Assembly (NCBI GenBank): GCA_036936625.1
Contig: JAUPFT010000012.1
Coordinates: 48,038,672-48,102,671, forward strand
Length of the DNA: 64,000 bases
Direction of reading: 5' to 3'
From: Parnassius smintheus behrii
Taxonomy: Eukaryota; Arthropoda; Insecta; Lepidoptera; Papilionidae
Below are positions 13,001 to 25,099 of this stretch, in pieces (the stretch's first letter is position 1; each line of letters starts with the position of its first letter). The notes beneath the pieces are model-generated. The model searched no databases. It saw only the letters and a list, made by a program, of their open reading frames with translations, and had not been told where the DNA came from. A program made the position numbers and the translations under genes.

Positions 13001-16000
13001 ATTGCCTCATATGGGGGACATTTGCAATAGTTACCACGCTTAGCAAGCGGGTTGGCAATCGCAGTTTCTTTATTTTAGTCGTTTTTAGGAAGGCGCTACT
13101 GACCATCTGATTTGTTTCCCTCTGACGCCTACGACACGCACGTGGTGTTTCCCTCTGACGCCTACGACACGCACGTGGTGTTTCCCTCTGACGTCTACGA
13201 CACGCACGTGGTGTTTCCCTCTGACGCCTACGACACGCACGTGGTGTTTCCCTCTGACGCCTACGACACGCACGTGGTGTTTCCCTCTGACGTCTACGAC
13301 ACGCACGTGGTGTTTCCCTCTGACGCCTACGACACGCACGTGGTGTTTCCCTCTGACGCCTACGACACGCACGTGGTGTTTCCCTCTGACGCCTACGACA
13401 CGCACGTGGTGTTTCCCTCTGACGTCTACGACACGCACGTGGTGTTTCCCTCTGACGTCTACGACACGCACGTGGTGTTTCCCTCTGACGCCTACGACAC
13501 GCACGTGGTGTTTCCCTCTGACGTCTACGACACGCACGTGGTGTTTCCCTCTGACGCCTACGACACGCACGTGGTGTTTCCCTCTGACGTCTACGACACG
13601 CACGTGGTGTTTCCCTCTGACGCCTACGACACGCACGTGGTGTTTCCCTCTGACGCCTACGACACGCACGTGGTGTTTCCCTCTGACGTCTACGACACGC
13701 ACGTGGTGTTTCCCTCTGACGCCTACGACACGCACGTGGTGTTTCCCTCTGACGCCTACGACACGCACGTGGTGTTTCCCTCTGACGTCTACGACACGCA
13801 CGTGGTGTTTCCCTCTGACGCCTACGACACGCACGTGGTGTTTCCCTCTGACGCCTACGACACGCACGTGGTGTTTCCCTCTGACGCCTACGACACGCAC
13901 GTGGTGTTTCCCTCTGACGTCTACGACACGCACGTGGTGTTTCCCTCTGACGTCTACGACACGCACGTGGTGTTTCCCTCTGACGCCTACGACACGCACG
14001 TGGTGTTTCCCTCTGACGTCTACGACACGCACGTGGTGTTTCCCTCTGACGCCTACGACACGCACGTGGTGTTTCCCTCTGACGTCTACGACACGCACGT
14101 GGTGTTTCCCTCTGACGCCTACGACACGCACGTGGTGTTTCCCTCTGACGCCTACGACACGCACGTGGTGTTTCCCTCTGACGCCTACGACACGCACGTG
14201 GTGTTTCCCTCTGACGTCTACGACACGCACGTGGTGTTTCCCTCTGACGTCTACGACACGCACGTGGTGTTTCCCTCTGACGCCTACGACACGCACGTGG
14301 TGTTTCCCTCTGACGTCTACGACACGCACGTGGTGTTTCCCTCTGACGCCTACGACACGCACGTGGTGTTTCCCTCTGACGCCTACGACACGCACGTGGT
14401 GTTTCCCTCTGACGTCTACGACACGCACGTGGTGTTTCCCTCTGACGCCTACGACACGCACGTGGTGTTTCCCTCTGACGCCTACGACACGCACGTGGTG
14501 TTTCCCTCTGACGCCTACGACACGCACGTGGTGTTTCCCTCTGACGTCTACGACACGCACGTGGTGTTTCCCTCTGACGTCTACGACACGCACGTGGTGT
14601 TTCCCTCTGACGCCTACGACACGCACGTGGTGTTTCCCTCTGACGTCTACGACACGCACGTGGTGTTTCCCTCTGACGCCTACGACACGCACGTGGTGTT
14701 TCCCTCTGACGTCTACGACACGCACGTGGTGTTTCCCTCTGACGCCTACGACACGCACGTGGTGTTTCCCTCTGACGCCTACGACACGCACGTGGTGTTT
14801 CCCTCTGACGCCTACGACACGCACGTGGTGTTTCCCTCTGACGTCTACGACACGCACGTGGTGTTTCCCTCTGACGTCTACGACACGCACGTGGTGTTTC
14901 CCTCTGACGCCTACGACACGCACGTGGTGTTTCCCTCTGACGTCTACGACACGCACGTGGTGTTTCCCTCTGACGCCTACGACACGCACGTGGTGTTTCC
15001 CTCTGACGCCTACGACACGCACGTGGTGTTTCCCTCTGACGCCTACGACACGCACGTGGTGTTTCCCTCTGACGTCTACGACACGCACGTGGTGTTTCCC
15101 TCTGACGTCTACGACACGCACGTGGTGTTTCCCTCTGACGCCTACGACACGCACGTGGTGTTTCCCTCTGACGTCTACGACACGCACGTGGTGTTTCCCT
15201 CTGACGCCTACGACACGCACGTGGTGATATGAGGCAGTGGTTATTCTTACACCACCACTACACGGCTAAAACCGCACGTTCGCAGTAATGTACTCACGAT
15301 TTGTCCGAGATGGAATACGCTGTTGAGAGTCGGCGGTGGTGGGTTTGCGACCAATTTACCTGGCACGTGGGCCACCAAGCCGTTAAAGAACGACACCAGC
15401 AAGTAGTCCCGGATGTGCTGAAAAAAAAATTGAATTTTCCCTGTTATATGAACTAATCCCAGTTACCATCAGGTGGGATAGTAGATAGGCGCTGGGTGAG
15501 AATAATAAAAAGATGAATAAATAAGTAGTCAAGTTATAGCCTAAAACCTAAATATGTTCCACAGCTAGACACACGCTTGCTCATTTCTGAAAGGGTTATA
15601 AAAAAAATATCACGAACAGTATGTTTGTTTATAGAATAAAGTGGAAAAACGAGCACACAGTCCACTTGTTGGTAAGTTGGATGCTGTGGCCCATAAATAT
15701 CTACATAAATCCTCGATTAAGATTCTCATTGATCACAGAATGATTGCATGTTTATTTTATAAAATATTGAGAATATCCGCGAATCCACGATCCTTTTTAT
15801 TAGGAACGAGGCATTCCATCTTAGTCCTCACGGATGACAACGCTTCTGCACTCTGACTCGTAATCGAGGATAAATGTAGATATCTATGGGCCACAGCAAC
15901 TACTTACCATCAGGTGGACTGTGTGCTCGTTTGTCACCCTGTACTATAAAAAAAATGTAATTCTTATTGGAATTATTTTTTTACATTTACCACCGGTTCG

Positions 16001-19000
16001 GTAAATATCCTCTATCCCCGGAATAACCCGCTAGAAACCCAGTAGAACTATTTCTTCTAAAAGTTAATTATACAATAAGAAAGGTTGTATAAACTATTTA
16101 TAAAATATATTTTAGAAACAGTTACAGTATAATAAATTCCACTACTGAACATAGGCCCCCCCATAGATTGCTTTATAGAGGGGATATTTGCCATAGTTGC
16201 CACGCTTGGCAAGTGGGTTGGGGTTGGCCAGGAGTTTTACCAACCATGTATTAATTTATATTATTTAATCCTTTTTATACAGTTTTTGTTTAATTTAATA
16301 TTTAAATTTGGTAATATAGAGACCTTGCATATTTTCCGGGGCTTTGTTGTAATGGCGTATACATCACTCCATCTATGTATTACTGACTCTGTGGAGTCGA
16401 TAAACTGGTATTACTAGCTTATGTTTGTATAACGTACTCACAAGTATAACGCCAGTATACGCCTTTCCAACCTCGGCCTGCTCATAACTCTTTAAGACTT
16501 CGAGGTCGGGCACCAGGAGCGATGGCTTCAGGGTCAAAACTAGCGACGGCTTCGACGGGTCCAGTGTGAGCACTCGCGCCTTTACCTCTTGTCCAACCTA
16601 AAAATTAAGTTACTTAAATTACCACTTCTTTTCTGTTAAACCTACATGATATTTTCTACAGCTGAGCACCCTTCTTTCAATTTTTAGAACTTTTTTTTAA
16701 TGATTCCTTTATTTACATGATATATATTTTTACAACGACAAAGAGATACTAAGTAAAAAAAAAATAAAGCCGAAATATTTTATTACAGGAAGGTTTATTT
16801 TGGTCTATTAAAAATCACAAAAAAAAAACAAAGAACAAATATATGTAAGTATGTACATTTTGCGGTGGATGACGTCACGCAGCTGTTATTGTGACAAGGT
16901 TCCATCGCAATATCAACGTGCGGTGATTATACGTACACATAGAAGACGTGTAGTCCTAGACAGACACTACGGTACTAATACATTGCGTACTAAGTTACGA
17001 ACAATTCTCCGTAACTTCTTTAGTCTATTGCGAGCGGCCGAGAAGACTTAGTCCTTTTGTTTTGTAAACCGCGAACGTTGTTTTCGACAATCTAACACTG
17101 TTTGATTTGTTTAATGTAACTAAGAAAACGCTGTCATTATTTATGTTCGCACTTCGTCAACCTGATTTGAAGTATATTTCAGATGATAAGTACATATTTA
17201 TTATTTAACTTTATGTATTTGCCTAACAACCGTAACTGTCGTAAATGACATTTTATACGTGGTACAGCTGTGCTGCAGTTACGAGGGTGGATTGAAAAGT
17301 ACTCGGCCTAACACAGATCCATTCATTTCTAAAAATCAAATCTACCCACATTATTTAGTTCAGTTCAGACTAGTTCATTGTGTGAAGTTCGAAACGTGTG
17401 CGATAATTAGTTGTGATTTTATAAATTTATTAAGAAAGTAATCGGACATAATTTCCGCGAATGGAGCAAATCGAGCAGCGTGCCGTCATTAAGTACCTCC
17501 ATAAGAAGGAGCTATCATCAAAAGCCATCCATGATGACATGGTCAGTACATTAGGCGATTGTGCTCTGACATATTCATCCGTCAAAAAATGGATAGCAGA
17601 ATTTAAGCGTGGTAGAGAGAGTGTGAAAGGTGAACCCCGCTCTGGAAGGCCTTCGACGTCAACTACTGACGAAAATATTAAAAAAGTACTTGATTTAATA
17701 ATGGGAGACCGCAGATTAAAATTTAGAGAGATAGCCGAGATTATAGGCATCTCTTATGAACGAACTCAAAACATCATTGTCAACGAGTTGGGTTTCCACA
17801 AGGTCTGCGATTTGGGTTCCGCGACTGCTTTCAGTTGAACAAAAAAGGACGCGATTGACTATTTCACGCGACTGTTTGGAGTTATTTGAAGCCGATGCAG
17901 ATGATTTTTTGAATCGTTTTGTTACTATGGACGAAACATGGATTCATTACTGTACACCGGAAACAAAACAACAATCAAAACAGTGGAGAAGACCTGGTTC
18001 ACCACCCCCTAAAAAGGCTAAGTCGATTTTATCGGCAAATAAGGTGATGGCTTCAGTATTCTGGGACTCGAAAGGTGTGATTATGATTGATTATCTTGAA
18101 AGGGGTCAGACTATAAACTCTGATTACTACTGCACCTTACTACGTCGTTTACGAGAGGAAATAAAAGAAAAACGTCGAGGAATGCTCAGAAGAAAAGTCC
18201 TGTTTCATCAAGATAACGCCCGTGTTCACACGTCAGTACAGTCAATGGCTGAAATTCACAACTGTGGCTTTGAACTGTTACCGCATCCGCCGTATTCACC
18301 TGATCTGGCACCATCAGACTTCTTTCTGTTTCCTGACCTATAAAAGCACTTGGGAGGTCAAAGATTTTCGACAAACGACGAGGTCAAAGCAGCTGTAGAC
18401 GCATATTTTGACTCTAAGGAAGAATCATTTTTTTTCAACGGTCTAAATGCTTGGAAGGGGAGGTGGCAAAAGTGTATTGAACTTGATGGTGATTATGTAG
18501 AAAAATAAAAATATAACTGATTTAGTATGTGTTTATTTTCTTGGTTAGGCCGAGTACTTTTCAATCCACCCTCGTACATTAGTAGTATAGTTGTAGCACT
18601 AATGGGTCGGTTTGACCGGGGAAAGACCACGCTCTCACAAAATACCAGCGTAAAAGAGTAGCTTAATGCTGATGTGTTTCGTATGGTGAGTGTAAACAAC
18701 CGGAGACCCTTTTTACTGGAAACGAGGCATTCCATCTTAGTCCTCACGGGTGAGAACGCATCTGTATTTTGATTGGTAATCGAGGATAGATGTAGATGAT
18801 GTAGATGTAGATGTGTAGAGAAACAAAAACTATATCGCGGCTGTGGATCACGCGGGCGCAAGCGTGTAGGTGGCTCGGTAAATGCCACGCGGTTGTATTT
18901 TTTCTTTTTTTTTAATAGGATCTGACAAACGAGCACACAGTTCACCTGATGGTAAATGGTTGCTGTGGCCCACAGATATCTATATCTATCTCAGATTTCG

Positions 19001-22000
19001 AATCAAAATGCAGACCAATTCATTGATTAAAACTACTTTTACGGATTTTATCGCGTTTAATTATACTTTTAATTATTTTTATTTTTACACCTCAGTCCCC
19101 CGTGACCATGGGTACTGGAAAGCACCCGAAACGTCGGGAATTAAAAATAAAAATAACTAAAAGTATAATTAAACGCGATAAAATCCGTAAAAGTAGTTTT
19201 AATCAATGTGTAGTGTTCGTGTAAATATAAGAAATCATTACGACCTATTCGTGCTACAACTATACAAGTAATATAACTGCAGCATGGCTTTACCACGTAA
19301 AAAAAGTAATTACTGACTTTATCTTTTATATCGGTTTACCTTACCACCTTGTGTAATGAAAATTACTTTCTTGATTAGCGCTTCGATTGCGCGCTTCGAT
19401 TGCTTGAGAATATTCTTGATTATTTCATATAAATAAATGTTTTCTTTGAATTTTGAAGTTTTGTATTGAAATTTTGAACTGACGTTTTGGTTATTAAACT
19501 TTTCTAAGTTCAGTCATATGAACTTGAAGAAAATTATTCATTTGAAAATTGTTTATTTTTTCTATTTCTGCTCAGTCACCGATAAAGATATCGATATCGT
19601 TTATTTACTAAAATAATCGGTATCTGTATCGTATCGGCACAATTATGTATTGTTACATCCCTAGACGAAATGATTGCATACTTTGTGGAAGAGAGATAGG
19701 TGCGGCGCAATTCGAACACTCAAGCCGATCGTGCCTTTCGCTCGCTCGTGCAGCGCTCTCGCTCCGATCGTAACATTACAATGAGCGTAACGTTACAATA
19801 TGTCATCCTTGTTCGTGCGTGCAGCCAGCGTTCATCGATTTATTAGACGTTGTCATTTCAAAAATTCAATTATTTATTTTTATTTATCCTTTATTACAAC
19901 ACCTTCAACTGGGGTTACAAATGGCGGACTTAATTTTCTATGGCGTTCTCTATCAGTCAACCCTACGAAAGATAAAATAAATAAAGATGTTGGCAGGTGC
20001 AAATTAAGGACAACCATTCATAAAGCAATTATCTGGTAAAAATGATCACGTGAGTAATGAGATAAGATAGGTATTTAAACAAGTGTGACATCAAAAAATT
20101 TGTAACTAGCAATCCAACCCGGATTCGCACGGGTGATTTCTGGATCTCGGCAGCAGCGCCACCTCGGGCCACTATCGGGTCTAAATTGTGCACCCAACCC
20201 ATCCAGGTACCCACTCAAATGGACATAAAAAATTTCATCAAAATCGTTCGAGTCGTTTTTGAGTTTTGGCGAGACCGACGGAGAGCAATTCATTTGTATA
20301 TACTTAAAGTAAATGTAAAATGTCGTTAGTTCTTACTTCTATTTTCATATATAAAAAATATGTTTTAAGTAGACAGCCACTTTTCAAGTTTAAGCCGGCT
20401 TACGAATAAGAATAGAACGAGAGAGAAAAATAAACCATTATTTGATTTAAAAAAAAAACGTTATTAAACGTATTGAACTGTGATATAAAATAAATAATAT
20501 TTTCGTTCACTATTAATGAAGAACAAAGTCCCAAATTACAATAAAATAGACAAAACACTTTTCTGCAACACCAACATCGAAAAAGGTTGTTTAATGTTGC
20601 ATTTCGTGCAAAAATTTTAGTAATTTATAACTACGCGATGGCGCGTGCAATGAAACGTGTTCGAAAATGGCTGTTTTGTTTTTAACAAACTTGACTATGT
20701 TTAAAAATGAATATTTGTGAAATTATAGTTTGCTATCACGGACATTCGGGTCGGGACTAATTAAGCGAAATCTAGGAACATCAGAAGTGGTCTCAAGTTA
20801 ACGTGATTGCACTGCAAGTATTATCATATGATGATAAGCAAAGCGATAGACAGGCGTTCTAAATGAACATCTCGGGACCTCTTATCTGTGCAAAGAGTGA
20901 CCAAGTTTGGGATTAATCAGGTAGGAGTCCGGCAAAATCTCTTCATTACAGCGGAGAGTAAAGAAGGATTTTTCCAGATTATAAAACCGCATAACTCTAT
21001 AATTTTTTACCAAAGGTGTACCTCGGGAGACTAGCATTAAAATTTTATTATTCGTGAGCAAACAGAGTTCGTTGACGCCGACGCCGAATTGATCGGCTTG
21101 ACCGCGGAATTTGACAGACTACCAGCGTAAAAACAGGAACAAGGCCTTTTTACTGGTAACGAGTCAGTAAAAAGTTTTATGCGTGACGTATGAAAATTTC
21201 AATAGTTACCTTGTATTTTTTCTTCGTCAGCTGCGACGTGGTAGCCTTTTTAGGGTCTTTATACACGCCGGAGTCGGACAAATGGGTCTGCGGAACAAAA
21301 CCTGAAAAATAATGCTCATTTAAACGAAAAAAAAATCTCTAACATTGTAAATCAAACAATAGGTGTTTATTATGAAATTTTATGGAGGGATATTTACCTC
21401 GCCCGCAGCGGAAACTGCTGTTTTATTTATAAAAAAAAACTTATGACGCAATTTCATGAGTTTTTTTGAATTATTTGGTTCGTGTGTATTCGTGCTCACT
21501 GCTGAGGCGGTTCTGGTCGAAAGCATGGCGTGAGGTGATTGCAAATCGGATTACTTGCTATAGATTTACGAGAAAGAGCACGCTGCAGCTACAAATGGGT
21601 CGAGTAGACTGGGGTAGGACCACGCTCTCACAGAATACCAGCGGAAAATAGCAATTTAATGCTGCTGTGTTTCGTATGGTGAGTGTAGAGAACAGGAGAC
21701 CCTTTAGTGGAAACGAGGCTTTCCATCTTAGTTCTCGTGAGTGGCAACGCATCTGCGTTTTAATTTTTAATCGAGGATAAATGTAGATTTCTATGGACCA
21801 TAGCATCCACTTACCATCAGGTGGACTGTTTTCTCGCTTGTCACAATTATTCTATAAAAAAAATAATAATAAAGCAGCAAAGTTGGCAGGCCGCTGGCTA
21901 TTCGCCCGTGCAGAGATATTTTATAAATATATAACATTTAATTAAATAAAAATTTATTGTTAACGTTCATACTCTAAATGTGAACACACAACTGTGGCCA

Positions 22001-25000
22001 AACAGTCGCAAGGTGAAAAGATAATACTACCTTGTATAGTATGATTTAAAGTTTTCCTATTTCAATAGTCTATGGAGATATTGAAGATAGTGTAAAATTA
22101 ACAATGCACACACACCCGCGCGCAACTTGCACGCACGTACACACACACATAGAATTCACGACAGACCAAGGCAAAACAACGTTCATACCGGGAAGTCTCC
22201 CGACAGCAAGATGCAACCGATCTTCGGCAACAACTTTAACTGTAGCGGGGACGATATCCCCAACGGCCAGGTCCGCCATGGTGAAGTACTTTTCAGAGAG
22301 GATCGCAGGTTCGTCGCTCAAGGAATATGTATAGTCCGAAAGATTGTAGCACAGCACGCGGACGCGATGGGTACTGCCTGAAAAAAATAACTGTAAAAAA
22401 CTATACAAATATAGAAAGATTTAAAAAATTGTGTATGACACTGGCCAGTTATAATTTATCTTGAATACACGATTATTAACATTTAAAAAAAACGTATGTT
22501 CTAATTTCAAATTACCCTTTACATTTAACGACCTAAACTGAAAAACTGTAATTTATTAAAAATTTATTTGCGTCGGGAACATTTTCACCTGATAATTTTT
22601 AACAATATCAAATATCGCCTTAAACCAGAAGAATCATTTCATAGACTTTAAACGACATATATGCAGGTATAAAGATTCAGATGTAACCGTGTACCGCTCG
22701 TTAACGTTATTACGGTAGGAAAAATGTGCTAACTGTAAAAAATAAATTATTTTATAAATTAATTTTTTATTTATTTAAGACAATCCTACTGCGACGTTAA
22801 CATTTTTCATCAACGTCACTGTTTCCACCACAACAACCATTTTTCAAAATTTTTAACATCTGGGGAGAAAACAGGAACATTAAGAATATTCCTGTTTTCT
22901 GAGAGTATCTTGAATCGGAGAAATCATTTTTACTGAAATCGAGGCATTCCATCTTAGTCCTCAGGGATGACAACGTATCTGCATTTTGATTCCTAATTAA
23001 AAATAAAAAACGATGTCAATAATGTGTCACCAACGCACCAATAGGGTAGGACTTGGCAACCACGTCTTCATCAGTGAGGTCCTCGTCCACCTGGATGCGG
23101 CGAAGACTCAGCGTGCCCGTGCTGCCCCGCCCTAGTTTAAATATTATCGACCGACCCAAGATCTTTATCACCTGTAAAAAATTGAAATTAATGTATTTAA
23201 TTTGCCGACGTCTGTCTTTCTGTCCGAATACAATCTGGGCGTCTTTGGGGTAAGAGTAAATTAGTTAAAAATGTATAACAAGTAAATCCAAGTTTTGTAA
23301 TATAATAAAGCTATAGATATGCTATAGTCATCCGCACCGGCTTCGCGCGGGTGATTTTTGGATCTCGACAACAGCTCCACCTACCGGGTCCAATTGTGTA
23401 TCTAAACCATCAAAAAAAGAACAAGAAATTTCATTAGAATTTGTCAGGCCAGTTTCGGGTTTTAGTGAGACTAACAGCCAACAATTGATTTATATATATA
23501 TATATTGCTGCGCGCCACAGTTGATGGCACTAGCGCCATCTGGTGTCAAGTATCAGAAATAGGAGTGTCAGATATTTCTGGAATTCTCCCAACAGCGCCA
23601 TCTAGTAACGAATAGAAGATTTAAGCTTTCTACAAAAGTTGACACTCGACACACTCGACACTTTCTGTACTTAGTCGGTCGAGACCGGTGTTTGCTGGAA
23701 CATTCTGGATGTTTCGGTGGAATAGGCCTATTTAAAGCCGCTGAGGGCCGCGACCGGGGCAGTATTGAATCGGCGATACGAGCGAAGCTTTCGGAGTGAA
23801 ATAAAGTGAACTAAAGTGATCAGTGTGATTAATTAGTATTGTGTATTAGTTTTAATTAGTGTTCAGTAATTAGAGTGGCAATTTTGGTAATTCAATCGGC
23901 AGTTTTTATTGTCCCGAACCGTAAGCTCCGTAACAATATTACGGCTTCTGTCACTCGATACGTTTTTGCGTATTTTTTACAAATTTAACAGTACACCTAA
24001 ATTTACCCAACTACTGCTGGCTGCACCTAGTTCTAACCGGCTATTAATTAAATTTGGCAACATATTGAAGAGGTGCCAAATTAAAGAGTGCCCTTAACAG
24101 ATGAACATGTATGTGAAGATATATGAATGTGAAAGAAGCGAGAGAGGTGACTCAGGTTCGTGCCAAATGAAAGTCTGTAGTCTATGCTTTTGGACGAAAG
24201 ACGTGAAAGTTTAAGTATATATTATATATGATCCAGTATTTTTACTAGAATCATCACAGCACGATACATTATACAAATACCTCACGCCTGTAATATTCGA
24301 CGAGGTAGCAAAGTCCAAAGAGGAGTCAACCACCAGAACCATGTTTAAACAAAAAAAAATCATAGACTCTATATTTTATTTATTTATTTAACAATTAACG
24401 TACACTCAAAGTAAAAATATAGGAAGATATTTTTGTACAATGGCACTGCTTAATCATATTGAAATTTCTTCCAGCAGGCCCGATACAGGACAGTTTATGC
24501 AATAAAGTTATTGAGTATTGAGTTTAAATACAAGCAGATTTAGAGTTTAGTTATTATTTTAAAAATAAACACAAAATTATATACAGAAAATAAATACATA
24601 TTTACATACTTATATATACTTTGTGGTTATTTATAACCAATTCTAGCAACAGATAGTTATTCTGTGTTTTTCTTTTCCTCTTTGTTTTGTATTTATTTAT
24701 TTATTATCTATGTATATATATGTATGTGTATATATTTGTATATATATATCTATTTATTAATATTATGTAGGTATGTTTATTTTATTATTATTTTTTATGT
24801 ATTGTTGTGATATTTTAACAAAATATAGTTTAGTTTATTTAGATATTAGAATGTAAGTGTAACATAAAACGCACCACCTCCAACAGTTCTTAATTCCAGT
24901 TTCTCCTTAGCCCAAAGGTTGTCTGGAAGAGATAGCTCTTTAGCGATAAGACCGCCTTATTGTACATACGTATATATTAAGTTTTCTCTGTAATGTATTT

Positions 25001-25045
25001 ATTCGTTGTATATGTGTGGTGTACAATAAAGTATATACTACTACT

Positions 25046-25099
<54 letters not shown>

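Larger units (their letters stand above)
17256..18820 (+). repeat. Repeat A copy split by a mariner
   Basis: The head (17256-17281, ACGTGGTACAGCTGTGCTGC) and the remainder (18575-18820, AGTAGTATAGTTGTAGCAC to GAGGATAGATGTAGATG) are separated exactly by the mariner and its TA duplication. The AT-rich 3' end is replaced by a GTAGAT-type run. Confidence 0.75.

Noticed and set aside
13115..15226. CRISPR-like array
   Set aside because: The units are contiguous with no unique spacers, and the window is eukaryotic.
13112..15232. 706-residue repeat protein on the plus strand and 711-residue protein on the minus strand
   Set aside because: The 33-bp unit is a multiple of three and stop-free in four of six frames, so long ORFs follow automatically. 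Neither starts with ATG, and both lie in an intron of Rrp5.
22104..22381. Plus-strand ORFs rich in His/Thr
   Set aside because: They are shadows of Rrp5 exon 10 and a CA-rich microsatellite.
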